From positions 1 through 47,973 of IMG/VR virus record IMGVR_UViG_3300042466_000488: DNA of 47,973 nt. One strand, written 5' to 3'. The notes beneath the pieces are model-generated. The model was not told the origin of the DNA. It saw only the letters and a list, made by a program, of their open reading frames with translations, and ran no database searches. This document shows positions 24,889 to 33,615 of the stretch, piece after piece. Within the stretch, counting starts at the first letter, position 1. Each line of letters begins with the position of its first letter. The translations under genes were made by a program, and so were the position numbers. The stretch is from a virus.

Positions 24889-25533
24889 ATGAATTTGGAT
24901 GATATAAAATTTGGTAATCCACCCAAAGAGCAAGATGATAAGGTAAAAGCTGATAGAGCTGGTATCTTACAGGATTGTATTAATAAGGGTATAGTAAAGG
25001 ATATATTAGAAAATCATCCATTTCCAACCAATTCATCAGATGAAACCAAAAAGGAATTAGAATATTTGGTTGAAATTACAAAAAAAGCTGATGCTGATGA
25101 CTTTAAATTTTGTAAATTATTAGAGCATAATCATCACGATTTTTTAGCATTAGCTGGTAGAAAATTGGGATTAAATGTCACTACCGAACAGGTAAAGAAT
25201 TGGTGTTTTGATATAGACCCGGTATTGTTTTATCTTAAAGATAAATTCAACCGCCCAAGACCATATCAATTGGCAAGAGAATTGGGATTGGAATTGTATG
25301 CAATAGTAACAACCGATGCAAATTCGGCATCATACCCATCAGGACATTCATTAGATTTTTTAGTAACATTATATCACTTTGGAAAAATAAAACCTGAAGC
25401 GGCAGAAGAAATAGATAAATTTTATCACAAAATAAAAAGAGTAAGAGAATTAAGTGGTGTACATTTTCCATCGGATAGGAAGATATCAGAATACTTATTC
25501 AAACAATTGGTTAAGCATAACCTAATAAAATAG
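24889..25533 (+). CDS. PAP2-superfamily acid phosphatase-like protein
   Basis: This 214-residue protein carries the complete three-part PAP2 phosphatase signature: K-x6-R-P (K117...R124-P125 in KDKFNRPRP), P-S-G-H (150-153), and R-x5-H-x3-D (R186, H192, D196). H192 would be the nucleophile. There is no signal peptide and there are no obvious membrane helices, so it should be a soluble cytoplasmic enzyme, unlike most class A acid phosphatases. The substrate is unknown; nucleotides, lipid phosphates or sugar phosphates are all possible. It starts 82 bases after the nuclease gene, with no strong promoter motif (only a weak TTATATATA before ATG). Confidence 0.8.
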   Translation: MNLDDIKFGNPPKEQDDKVKADRAGILQDCINKGIVKDILENHPFPTNSSDETKKELEYLVEITKKADADDFKFCKLLEHNHHDFLALAGRKLGLNVTTEQVKNWCFDIDPVLFYLKDKFNRPRPYQLARELGLELYAIVTTDANSASYPSGHSLDFLVTLYHFGKIKPEAAEEIDKFYHKIKRVRELSGVHFPSDRKISEYLFKQLVKHNLIK

Positions 25534-25540
25534 AAAAATA

Positions 25541-27772
25541 ATGTCTTTAATTAACAATATATTAGAAGAGTGGGCTTATAGAGTGGATAATGGTATGCCA
25601 AATCCAAAGAACTCAAAACATTTAACCGAACTATCTTTAGTATTAACCGAAATGGGGTTGGGTGAAATAAAACACGAACTATTAAAAAATTTAATGGAAG
25701 CGGATGATACATTTACCGCAACCAAAAAAGATACAGGTAAAACTTCCGTATTTAAATCAAAGGAAGCAAGAGATGCGGCTGTAAAAGATGGAACTCACAC
25801 AATGAAAGCCGATGATGAAGATAAACCTAAAAAAGTAGCAGGTTCGGATTTGTTTGGTGGTGATTACCAATCACAAAGAGGTGGTGAGAAGCAAACACCA
25901 GAACCAAAAGTAGAACCTCAATCAAAAGAGCAACCCAAATCAAAAGAAGAAGCTACAAATGTTGATAGAAGTGGATTTGATACCAAAAATAAAAATTATA
26001 AAGATGCACCTAATGGACCTACTCAACAAGAAATTGTTAATGACTTAAATGAAGGTAATTTTGATACAATAACTAAATACCAAAATGAGGTTGAATTAAA
26101 TAGAGAAAAAGGTATAGCTGGGGCTGGTGGTCCTGTGGCTAGTGAGGGTGAATCTAAATTCTGTCAGGCAATTAATAATTTGGATACATTTAAATCCGAA
26201 AATTCTGAAAAGGTACAAAAAAAATTAGAAGAATTACGTGGTAGAAACCCAAATGCCGAAGAAAAAAGATTTGCTAATTCATTAGGATTGGAATCAAATA
26301 GTGAAGAATTTTTAACAATATTGGCTGAAAGAGAAGTATTTGCGGAAGTTAATTTAAAGAAAGCTGAATTGGATTTAGATGGTGTATTTTATAAACCAGG
26401 AAAAACAGGATTTGATAAAAAAGATAAGTCGTATGTTGAATGGATGCGAGCTGCATATGCTGGGGGATTATCTACCATCAATATATTGAATCAATCCAAA
26501 TTAGATACTTCACAACCATATAAAATTGTACAATCAACCACAGAGTTAAATGATGCAGTTCAAGCTCACTTAGAAGATATGGTTGTAAAATCGGAAGGTG
26601 ATAATAAATCTTATTATGAACATCAATTAAAATTGTTTAAAAAGTTTAAAACTTATCATGATACATTTGCAATAGGAAAAGATAAAAATGAAAGAACTAC
26701 AATAGTTAGCATTTCAAACAAAAAAGATTCCGAAATTAGAGACCCGCAAAATAATACAACTCCAGCACAAAGATTAAGATTAATGCAAATTAAGTTTGGA
26801 AGTGATGTATCGGAAGGCGTTTCTACAACAATTGAAGAAGGTATTCAAAAAGTTTCCAATGCAGCTGCAGCTACAGTAAAAAGTCAAGCTAAAATAAAAA
26901 TTGATGATTCGGTAGTTGCTGCATGTGAATCTAAAAAAATGAAAAGTTATATGGATACCTTAAATGGTATTGCTACCGATGGTAAACATAAATTTTCAAA
27001 ATACATTCAATCTAAAGGTAACGATTGGGAAAACTTATCCACTAAAGAAAAATTAGAATTAATGAACGAATACTCTAATAGTAGGTTATATGATGGAGAT
27101 GGAAACTCACGTATTATAGAAAAAGATGAGGGAACTTTTTATAAAGAAGATGATGGTAAAGAAACTGGACCTATCAAAAACTTAGGTCAAATAGGATTAC
27201 CATATGAACCTTTTGGAAAAATCGCAATTAAATTGGGAGAGTTTGGTGTGAACGAAGAAACTGTGGCTATAAAGCAGACTGAAAAAGATATTGTAACGGC
27301 TGTTCATACTGAAGTAACTGAAAAATTATTTGAAGATGATGAACCTGATGGGTATCATCCGAATAGAAGACCTAATGCGGATAATGGAAAACATGCACAA
27401 GCTTATATTTCTGGTGTAATGGATGCAATGCATTTGGAAACTTACATAGATTTGAATGATGAAGATGATGATGCAATATTAATACAAATGGGTTTTAATG
27501 GTATAAAGCCATCTATGATTAGAAGTTGTATGGCTGAACAAAGTGGATATACTGGGGATTTAAGTACACCAAAAGGTAAGCGTGAACTTAAAGAACATCT
27601 TTTGAAAAAATCAAGAATAACACCTGGTGGTGAAAAGGTAAGTGTGATGAATGAGGGTAAAGAAGTTGAATTATTTAATGACCAGTGGAGAACCGCAGGT
27701 ACTACTCAAAAAGTAGCAAGTTATTTTGGTAAAGACATCAGAGATTGTTTGCAGAGTAAAGCTAAAAAATAA
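25541..27772 (+). CDS. Large protein of unknown function, possibly virion-associated
   Basis: This 743-residue protein opens INNILEEWAYRVDNGMPNPK and HLTELSLVLTEMGLGE, a helical segment I recognise from large proteins of several T4-like environmental phages. Residues about 60-150 are low-complexity and rich in Lys, Glu, Pro and Gln. The remainder is charged and globular (for example ELDLDGVFYKPGKTGFDKK, then DPQNNTTPAQRLRLMQ). No catalytic motif, signal or membrane segment was recognised. It starts seven bases after the phosphatase gene. An internal head or assembly role is possible but unproven. Confidence 0.45.
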   Translation: MSLINNILEEWAYRVDNGMPNPKNSKHLTELSLVLTEMGLGEIKHELLKNLMEADDTFTATKKDTGKTSVFKSKEARDAAVKDGTHTMKADDEDKPKKVAGSDLFGGDYQSQRGGEKQTPEPKVEPQSKEQPKSKEEATNVDRSGFDTKNKNYKDAPNGPTQQEIVNDLNEGNFDTITKYQNEVELNREKGIAGAGGPVASEGESKFCQAINNLDTFKSENSEKVQKKLEELRGRNPNAEEKRFANSLGLESNSEEFLTILAEREVFAEVNLKKAELDLDGVFYKPGKTGFDKKDKSYVEWMRAAYAGGLSTINILNQSKLDTSQPYKIVQSTTELNDAVQAHLEDMVVKSEGDNKSYYEHQLKLFKKFKTYHDTFAIGKDKNERTTIVSISNKKDSEIRDPQNNTTPAQRLRLMQIKFGSDVSEGVSTTIEEGIQKVSNAAAATVKSQAKIKIDDSVVAACESKKMKSYMDTLNGIATDGKHKFSKYIQSKGNDWENLSTKEKLELMNEYSNSRLYDGDGNSRIIEKDEGTFYKEDDGKETGPIKNLGQIGLPYEPFGKIAIKLGEFGVNEETVAIKQTEKDIVTAVHTEVTEKLFEDDEPDGYHPNRRPNADNGKHAQAYISGVMDAMHLETYIDLNDEDDDAILIQMGFNGIKPSMIRSCMAEQSGYTGDLSTPKGKRELKEHLLKKSRITPGGEKVSVMNEGKEVELFNDQWRTAGTTQKVASYFGKDIRDCLQSKAKK

Positions 27773-27801
27773 CTCCAAAACTATGTTTCATTTGTAATTT
27801 A

Positions 27802-27819
27802 ATATTTATTTATGAATAA
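27802..27819 (+). promoter_or_regulatory. Putative late promoter motif
   Basis: ATATTTATT (27802-27810) followed by GAATAA lies about 20 bases before the ATG at 27839. It is a weaker variant of the motif. Confidence 0.3.
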
Positions 27820-27838
27820 GAATTACAAAGAAGGATAG

Positions 27839-28264
27839 ATGAAGACACAGTTACTTTGCACGTTTACAACAAAAGAAGAGTTACAAAACACTCTACAACA
27901 AATTAGAGAAATATATCATATAGTTTACAACTATATTTATATTCTACAAAACAAATCCAATTTAGAGGAATTGTTTATTACATACAACATAGATACAGCT
28001 TTTCAACCGGCAACTCCGTTAGAAAACACTATATTAATACATAGAAAAAAGGAATCTAATACCTTATACACAATTAATGCTCTTAACGAATTAGTTAAAG
28101 AGGAGAATGGTGGGGTATTGAACTCCAATTTTGTAATTGATTGGCCTAAGTTTAAGAATTCAATCATATTAACAAACGCAACCGGAACTAAAAAGATACA
28201 AACTCGTGTTTTTGAGGTAATATCATTTGGTGAGGAAAAAGAAGAAGTTACAACCACTAATTAA
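27839..28264 (+). CDS. Small conserved phage protein, unknown
   Basis: This 141-residue protein begins MKTQLLCTFTTKEELQNTLQ and continues with alternating strands and helices (IYILQNKSNLEELFITYNI; LENTILIHRKKESNTLYTIN), ending in an acidic EEKEEVTT tail. It looks like a small alpha/beta protein conserved among T4-like phages. The N-terminal pattern is familiar, but I know no function for it. It lies just before the endolysin in the same short unit. Confidence 0.45.
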   Translation: MKTQLLCTFTTKEELQNTLQQIREIYHIVYNYIYILQNKSNLEELFITYNIDTAFQPATPLENTILIHRKKESNTLYTINALNELVKEENGGVLNSNFVIDWPKFKNSIILTNATGTKKIQTRVFEVISFGEEKEEVTTTN

Positions 28265-28278
28265 ACAATATTTAAGAA

Positions 28279-29151
28279 ATGTTATTAAAAAGAGGCGATA
28301 ATAACGAAGATGTTAAGAAGTTACAAGCCAAATTGGGTTTAGAACCAATTGGTAACTTCGGTCCTAAAACGGAAGATGCTGTAAAAGCATGGCAAGCAAA
28401 GAATGGTTTAACTGCCGATGGTATTGTTGGACCTAATACTTGGAACAAAATTATGGGAGTTACCCAAATTCCAAAACCAGTAGCACAACCAACCGCTACT
28501 GTACCTGCACCACAACCTGTTTCATCTACACCGGTGGTAAGTGTAGCTGGATTGAATTTGGCAAAATTAAAAGGTCATATTCCTGATAATGTAATTGCAA
28601 TGATTCCTGATACTGCTGCAAAGTTCGGTATCAATACACCGTTAAGATTAGCACACTTCTTAGCACAATGTGGACACGAAAGTGGAGGATTCCGTGCAAC
28701 GCAAGAAAACCTAAACTATTCTGCAAAAGGTTTGATGGGTATATTCAAAAAGTACTTCCCAACTTCAGCATTAGCAGCAGCTTACGAAAGAAAGCCGGAA
28801 AAGATTGCAAATAGAGTATATGGTGGTAGAATGGGTAACGGACCTGAAAGTAGTGGAGAGGGATACAAATTCAGAGGAAGAGGATATATCCAATTGACTG
28901 GAAAAGAAAATTATACTGCATTTGGTAAATCAATTGGTGAAGATATGACAGTTAATCAGGATAAAGTAGCTGGTCCATATGCATTATTATCAGCAGCTTG
29001 GTTTTTTTCTAAAAATGGATTACATAAGATGGCAGATGAAGGAAGTTCGGATGCAGTTGTAACAAAGATTACTAAAAGAGTAAACGGAGGTACAATTGGT
29101 TTGGCAGACAGAATCAAACACTTCAAAGAATACTATCACTTATTAGCATAA
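28279..29151 (+). CDS. Endolysin: peptidoglycan-binding domain plus GH19 domain
   Basis: This 290-residue protein has at residues 1-60 a PG_binding_1 domain (LKRGDNNEDVKKLQAKLGL, then GPKTEDAVKAWQ, then DGIVGPNTWNKI). Residues 61-90 are a Pro/Ala/Thr linker. Residues about 95-290 are a GH19 chitinase/lysozyme-type domain: AHFLAQCGHESGGF with catalytic E134, a second acidic residue near E143, then YKFRGRGYIQLTGKENY and an AWFF segment. It would cleave the glycan backbone of host peptidoglycan at lysis. There is no signal peptide, so export would depend on a holin or membrane disruption. A strong terminator follows. Confidence 0.92.
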   Translation: MLLKRGDNNEDVKKLQAKLGLEPIGNFGPKTEDAVKAWQAKNGLTADGIVGPNTWNKIMGVTQIPKPVAQPTATVPAPQPVSSTPVVSVAGLNLAKLKGHIPDNVIAMIPDTAAKFGINTPLRLAHFLAQCGHESGGFRATQENLNYSAKGLMGIFKKYFPTSALAAAYERKPEKIANRVYGGRMGNGPESSGEGYKFRGRGYIQLTGKENYTAFGKSIGEDMTVNQDKVAGPYALLSAAWFFSKNGLHKMADEGSSDAVVTKITKRVNGGTIGLADRIKHFKEYYHLLA

Positions 29152-29180
29152 AAAAAGGGAGGATTTATTCCTCCTTTTTT
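29151..29180 (+). terminator. Rho-independent terminator after the endolysin
   Basis: A-tract plus GGGAGGA pairs with TCCTCC and a T-tract; the core is GAGGA (29159-29163) with TCCTC (29169-29173), loop TTTAT, followed by six T residues. Confidence 0.85.
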
Positions 29181-29188
29181 ATTTCACA

Positions 29189-29205
29189 ATATTTATAGTA
29201 TATAA
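29189..29205 (+). promoter_or_regulatory. Putative late promoter motif
   Basis: ATATTTATA (29189-29197) followed after three bases by TATAA (29201-29205) lies 15 bases before the ATG at 29220 and directly downstream of a terminator. This is one of the clearest copies. Confidence 0.5.
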
Positions 29206-29219
29206 TAAATATATTTTCA

Positions 29220-30341
29220 ATGATTAGATTATCAAAGTTAGTAACGGAGGCAGATGATAAAAATTTTAGTAATCCTGCGTTAAATAAAAAGATAAAATAC
29301 AAAAACTCCAAAGGTGAAGATACCGAAGGTATTGTTGGTAATTTGTTAAGATTACCCAAAGATAGTGCAGGTAGAATTGCTGCTGAAAAAACACTTCCAA
29401 AGGATGGGACACCAGAAAGAAAAGCAATAAACAAATCATTGGGTAGTGAAAAAGATGGAAAATCAGTACCATCAATTAATAATACTAAAAAAGGTGGTGA
29501 TGAAAAAACACCGCAATCTGAAAAACCATCCTCAAACGAACCATCACCACAAGTAAAAGCTCAATTATTTACAGCAGACCCTGCTATGGCAGCTAGAATG
29601 GATACAGAAAAAGAAACACAAGCTAAAATAGCAGCTCATTCATCAGGTAGTGATGATGAAGCTGGTTTAAGAAAAAATGTAAAAACCGCAGTAACAAAAC
29701 CAAAAGTGTATGTTAGAGCAATTAAAGATGGTATCAAAGATTGGGCAGAAGAAGAAAAGGCATTTTTTAAAGAAAAATTACATAAAGGAGATTCTCCAGA
29801 AAGAAGAAGTTGGGGTAAGGCATTAAAAGATAAAGCAGTCGGTGCTTACCATGCTCTTAAAAAAGGGTTTAAACACGAAGTTCATACATTTAAAGATGCT
29901 GCAACAGGAATTGCAATGTGGAAAGATGGTATTGATATGACCGAACCACAAAAGAAAGCAGTAAAAAGTGTTGCTAAAAAGTTTGCATTAGGGGTTGTAC
30001 TTGGTGTTGTGACAGGTGGATTGGGAGCTGGTGCTGGTGCATTTGCCGCAAAGTGTGTTAGTGGATTCATTCCGCATGTTGTTGAAGAAACTATTATAGC
30101 TGGGGTTGGTAAGGCAGCATTATTTGCTGGTGATACTGATAGTGATGAAGAAAAGGCAATGGAGCAATTTCTTTCAGTAATAGCCGATAATATAGAAAAA
30201 ATGGATATACCCAATGAAATAATAGCAAAAGCAGTTGAAGAATATAATGCAGAAAAGAAAGGTGATACTATAACACAAAACGAAGCTAGGTTGGCAGTTA
30301 ATCAACTCCAACAATTAGTAAAAGAATCAATCATACGATAA
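29220..30341 (+). CDS. Unknown protein with a hydrophobic glycine-rich segment
   Basis: In this 373-residue protein the first 150 residues are low-complexity, rich in Lys, Ser, Pro and Glu. A basic helical middle follows (WGKALKDKAVGAYHALKKGF), then one hydrophobic Gly/Ala segment at about 255-290 (FALGVVLGVVTGGLGAGAGA). The C-terminus is acidic and helical. The layout could suit an internal virion protein delivered through the tail or a membrane-active protein near the lysis gene, but no family was recognised. It has its own late-type motif and terminator, so it forms a single-gene unit. Confidence 0.45.
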   Translation: MIRLSKLVTEADDKNFSNPALNKKIKYKNSKGEDTEGIVGNLLRLPKDSAGRIAAEKTLPKDGTPERKAINKSLGSEKDGKSVPSINNTKKGGDEKTPQSEKPSSNEPSPQVKAQLFTADPAMAARMDTEKETQAKIAAHSSGSDDEAGLRKNVKTAVTKPKVYVRAIKDGIKDWAEEEKAFFKEKLHKGDSPERRSWGKALKDKAVGAYHALKKGFKHEVHTFKDAATGIAMWKDGIDMTEPQKKAVKSVAKKFALGVVLGVVTGGLGAGAGAFAAKCVSGFIPHVVEETIIAGVGKAALFAGDTDSDEEKAMEQFLSVIADNIEKMDIPNEIIAKAVEEYNAEKKGDTITQNEARLAVNQLQQLVKESIIR

Positions 30342-30377
30342 ACAAAAGGGAGAACGAAAGTTTTCCCTTTTTTGTTT
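30340..30377 (+). terminator. Rho-independent terminator overlapping a promoter
   Basis: AAACAAAAGGGA (30340-30351) pairs with TCCC, a T-tract and GTTT (30364-30377). The last bases of the 3' arm are the TTTG of the following promoter. Confidence 0.85.
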
Positions 30378-30406
30378 GGATTTGTAACAAATTATTAGTA
30401 TCTTTG
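30375..30406 (+). promoter_or_regulatory. Upstream tandem promoter of the replication genes
   Basis: TTTG (30375-30378), 20 bases, then TATCTTTG (30399-30406). CAAA is present in the spacer, nine rather than seven bases after TTTG. Confidence 0.7.
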
Positions 30407-30416
30407 TTACAATTAT

Positions 30417-30521
30417 ATGAAAAATATCTGCATAAAAAAAAGTTTAAAAAAACATTTGGTATTATCAAATATTCTTCGTATCTTTGTAAGAACGTTATAT
30501 TTATATAGGACGTCGGTGTAG
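30417..30521 (+). CDS. Possible 34-residue leader ORF
   Basis: An ATG ten bases after the upstream TATCTTTG box opens a frame (MKNICIKKSLKKHLVLSNIL, ending TSV) that stops at TAG 30519-30521. It is very basic and hydrophobic. It spans the second promoter, so it would be made only from the upstream start. It may be a leader peptide, or simply chance; no family is recognised. Confidence 0.2.
   Translation: MKNICIKKSLKKHLVLSNILRIFVRTLYLYRTSV
30455..30486 (+). promoter_or_regulatory. Main promoter of the SSB-RecA-exonuclease-helicase genes
   Basis: TTTG (30455-30458) with CAAA seven bases later, 20-base spacer in total, then TATCTTTG (30479-30486). This fits the full consensus of the window. 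It gives a leader of about 80 bases before the SSB start. Confidence 0.75.
30497..30507 (+). promoter_or_regulatory. Possible late-type motif in the SSB leader
   Basis: ATATTTATA (30497-30505) followed by TAG. It lies 11 bases after the early-type box. It could allow continued expression late, or be chance in AT-rich sequence. Confidence 0.25.
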
Positions 30522-30531
30522 GACAGACACC
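30512..30531 (+). promoter_or_regulatory. Hairpin in the SSB mRNA leader
   Basis: GGTGT (30515-30519) pairs with ACACC (30527-30531) around a seven-base loop; loop GAC could pair with the preceding GTC. T4 gp32 represses its own translation through a structured leader, so a similar role is conceivable here. Confidence 0.35.
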
Positions 30532-30572
30532 AAAATAAAACCATAAATCATAAACTCTTAAAACTCAAAAAA

Positions 30573-31409
30573 ATGGCTATTAATTTAGATGCTATCAGAG
30601 GCAGACTGAACAAACTGCAATCAACCACATCGAAGAAAGTAGAATTGTGGAAACCAGCACCGGGCAAACATCAAATCCGATTAGTCCCATATAAGTTCAA
30701 CGAAGAAAATCCTTTTATCGAACTTTATTTTCATTACAACATTAACAACAAATCTTATTTATCTCCAATGTCATTTGGCAGACCTGACCCAATTGTTGAG
30801 TTCGCTGACAAATTAAAGCGTATGGGTGATAAGGAAGATTGGAAAGCAGCGAAAAAGATGGAGCCGAAACTTCGTACATTCGTACCTGTATTGGTAAGAG
30901 GTGAAGAAGGAGAAGGTGTTCGTTTTTGGGGATTTGGTAAGACTGTTTACCAAGAAATCTTAGGATATATGGCTGACCCAGACTACGGCGATATTACTGA
31001 CCCAACAACTGGTAGAGATATCACTGTTGAGATTGTATCGGCTGAAGATAGTGGTACATCATACCCTGTTACAACAATCAGAGTAAAACCAAAAGAAACA
31101 CCATTGGTAGAATCAGCGGAGGAAACTAAGAAATTCCTTACAAGCCAAATGGAAATCACAGACCTTTATCAAGAATTAACTTATTCAGAGTTGAAAAGTG
31201 TGTTAGAGGGATGGTTAAACCCATCTGCAACCGGTGATGATGAATTAGAAACATCAGTATCGGCTCAAACATTATCTTCAACGGCATCACCTGCGGAATC
31301 GGTAATTCCAACACCAACACCGAAAGTGGAGGCAGTAACGGAAGCACCAGCACCAACTAAGAAATTAGATGATGTAACATCTGCATTTGATGACCTTTTC
31401 AACAACTAA
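30573..31409 (+). CDS. gp32: Single-stranded DNA-binding protein (gp32-like)
   Basis: This 278-residue protein has an N-terminal basic segment, then KVELWKPAPGKHQIRLVPYK and NPFIELYFHYNINNKSYLSP, the T4-type SSB core. An aromatic-rich middle (VRFWGFGKTVYQEILGYMADPDYGDITDP) follows. The C-terminal tail is acidic (LDDVTSAFDDLFNN), of the kind that binds replication partners. Unlike T4 gp32 it contains no Cys residues, so the zinc site is absent. It coats ssDNA at forks and during recombination. It is first in an operon with RecA, flap exonuclease and helicase. A hairpin in its leader may mediate autoregulation. Confidence 0.9.
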   Translation: MAINLDAIRGRLNKLQSTTSKKVELWKPAPGKHQIRLVPYKFNEENPFIELYFHYNINNKSYLSPMSFGRPDPIVEFADKLKRMGDKEDWKAAKKMEPKLRTFVPVLVRGEEGEGVRFWGFGKTVYQEILGYMADPDYGDITDPTTGRDITVEIVSAEDSGTSYPVTTIRVKPKETPLVESAEETKKFLTSQMEITDLYQELTYSELKSVLEGWLNPSATGDDELETSVSAQTLSSTASPAESVIPTPTPKVEAVTEAPAPTKKLDDVTSAFDDLFNN

Positions 31410-31420
31410 AATAAGTTATT

Positions 31421-32542
31421 ATGGCAAAAAAGGAAATTGAGTTAGCAGATATACTTGCTGAAACTCTAAACAAACAATCTAAAGACCAGAAAGTGGCATT
31501 CTTTTTGGATTCGGATGAAGCACCTACAAATGTAGAAGGTTGGGTATCAACTGGAGCATCATTGTTGGATGTGGCTATCTCAAATCGCCCTTATGGTGGA
31601 TTGCCTGTTGGTAGAATTACCGAAGTTACTGGGTTGGAGCAGAGTGGTAAATCGCTCTTATCCGCCCACCTTCTTGCCGAAACGCAAAAGTTAGGTGGAT
31701 TGGCAGTATTAATTGATACTGAAAATGCAGTAAGTGCGGAGTTCTTAAACGCAATTGGAGTAGATGTATCTAAAATGCTTTATGTAGCAGCTGAAACTGT
31801 GGAAGAGTGTTTTGAGTACACCGAAACGATTATCGAAAAAGTGAGAGTTGCATCAAAGGATAAGTATGTAACTATCGTAGTGGATTCAGTAGCAGCAGCA
31901 TCAACTAAAAAGGAGATGGATGCTGATTACGATAAAGACGGATACGCTACCGATAAGGCAATCATTATCTCAAAAGCAATGCGTAAAATCACTAACTTAA
32001 TTGGTAGACAGAAAATCACTTTGGTTTTTACAAATCAATTAAGACAGAAGATGAACGCTATGCCATTCTCTGACCCGTGGACAACTTCTGGTGGTAAAGC
32101 AATCGCTTTTCATGCTTCGGTTCGTTTACGATTGAAGGGTATGGGTACAATTAAAGCAAAAGACAAGAATGGAAATGACCAAATTGTGGGAATTAAAGTT
32201 CGTTGTCAGGTTGTAAAGAATCGTATGGGCCCACCATTACGAACGGCGGATTTTGATATCTTCTTTGATAGAGGTATTGATAACTACGGAGCTTGGTTGG
32301 GTAGTATGAAAGACAATAGCTTACTTAAACAATCTGGTGCTTGGTACACTTATGTGGATACCGATACCGGTGAGGAAATTAAGTTCCAATCAAAGGATTT
32401 TCCTGAATTGTTGGAAACTAATCAATCAGTTAAAGACCAAATTTACAAGCGTATTTGTGAGGCAACCATCTTACAATACAAAAAAGGTAGTACAATCGAT
32501 TCAGATGAACTATTTGTAGATTCGGAAGTTATTGGAGATTAA
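31421..32542 (+). CDS. uvsX: RecA/UvsX recombinase
   Basis: In this 373-residue protein the Walker A motif GLEQSGKS lies at 71-78, a RecA-type LIDTENAVS at about 98-105, and Walker B KYVTIVVDSVAA at about 148-159. These are followed by MRKITNLIGRQKITLVFTNQ, then an L2-like SDPWTTSGGKAIAFHASVRLRL region. It promotes strand exchange for recombination-dependent replication and repair, with the SSB encoded just upstream. It starts 11 bases after that gene. Length and motif order are typical of phage RecA/UvsX. Confidence 0.93.
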   Translation: MAKKEIELADILAETLNKQSKDQKVAFFLDSDEAPTNVEGWVSTGASLLDVAISNRPYGGLPVGRITEVTGLEQSGKSLLSAHLLAETQKLGGLAVLIDTENAVSAEFLNAIGVDVSKMLYVAAETVEECFEYTETIIEKVRVASKDKYVTIVVDSVAAASTKKEMDADYDKDGYATDKAIIISKAMRKITNLIGRQKITLVFTNQLRQKMNAMPFSDPWTTSGGKAIAFHASVRLRLKGMGTIKAKDKNGNDQIVGIKVRCQVVKNRMGPPLRTADFDIFFDRGIDNYGAWLGSMKDNSLLKQSGAWYTYVDTDTGEEIKFQSKDFPELLETNQSVKDQIYKRICEATILQYKKGSTIDSDELFVDSEVIGD

Positions 32543-32565
32543 TTAACTAATATGTTACAAACAAA

Positions 32566-33609
32566 ATGAAAGAACTTTACAAAAAATTACTCAATGAAGT
32601 AGAAACGGAACACGACTCAAACTCTCAAAGAGTGAGAAATAGTAGAGTTCTTATCATTGATGGACTAAATACCTTCATCCGTAGTTGGACAACCAATCCT
32701 ACAATGAATGAGGATGGTGACCATACGGGTGGAGTTATTGGTTCATTGAAATCAATAGGGTTTGGCATTCGCCAATTTAACCCTACAAGAGTTATCCTTA
32801 CTTTTGATGGTAAGGGTGGTTCTAATGGTAGAAAAAAGATTTATGAGGGGTATAAATCTGAAAGAGGTAAGAATCGTTTCAGAGTTAATAGACAATACCC
32901 CGAAATGATGACCCAAGAAGATGAGCAGGTATCTATGAAACGCCAATTCGTTTGGTTAGTGGATATATTAGATAGTTTGCCTGTTACAACAATGGTGTAT
33001 GATGGTATCGAAGCAGATGATGTTATCGGACACATCACTACACAACTATTGGGTGAGGATGAAGAGTGTGTAATCGTATCTACTGATAAGGATTTCCTAC
33101 AATTGGTAAATGATAAGGTCACAATCTATTCTCCAACTAAAAAGAAAAAATATGATAGGAAAGCGGTATTTGAAGAGTATGGCTTATATCCACAAAATCT
33201 ACTTCTATTCAGAACGTTGGATGGGGATAATTCGGATAATATTCCGGGTGTAAAGGGGTGTGGATTAAAGACAGTACTAAAAAGATTCCCAGAGTTAAGT
33301 GAAGATAGAAAGATAGAATTTGATGAGTTTTTTGATATTGCGGAAACTAAAATCAAAGAATCTAAATTATATTCTGATATTGTAGCTAATAAAGATGTTA
33401 TTTTAAGAAATCAACAATTAATGCAATTAACCGAACCTATAATTTCCACTAACGAAAAGATGAAAATTTTAGATAGGTTTAGAGAACCAAATAAGAAGTT
33501 TGAAAAGATGGAGTTCTTTAAGGTAGGCGCTAAATACAAAATCCTACAAAATTGGAGTGATATTAACGATTGGTTAAAATCAACATTTTCAAACATTATA
33601 GTTAAATAA
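32566..33609 (+). CDS. rnh: 5'-3' exonuclease / flap endonuclease (T4 RNase H-like)
   Basis: This 347-residue PIN/FEN protein has VLIIDGLNTFIRSW with D32, VILTFDGKGGSNGRKKIY with D81, and DGIEADDVIGHI with E149, D151 and D152. VSTDKDFLQL has D174 and D176, and an H3TH-like DNSDNIPGVKGCGLKTV lies near 220-235. All metal-binding acidic positions of the family are present. It should remove RNA primers and 5' flaps during lagging-strand synthesis. It sits between RecA and the helicase in the replication operon. Confidence 0.9.
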   Translation: MKELYKKLLNEVETEHDSNSQRVRNSRVLIIDGLNTFIRSWTTNPTMNEDGDHTGGVIGSLKSIGFGIRQFNPTRVILTFDGKGGSNGRKKIYEGYKSERGKNRFRVNRQYPEMMTQEDEQVSMKRQFVWLVDILDSLPVTTMVYDGIEADDVIGHITTQLLGEDEECVIVSTDKDFLQLVNDKVTIYSPTKKKKYDRKAVFEEYGLYPQNLLLFRTLDGDNSDNIPGVKGCGLKTVLKRFPELSEDRKIEFDEFFDIAETKIKESKLYSDIVANKDVILRNQQLMQLTEPIISTNEKMKILDRFREPNKKFEKMEFFKVGAKYKILQNWSDINDWLKSTFSNIIVK

Positions 33610-33615
33610 AAATAA

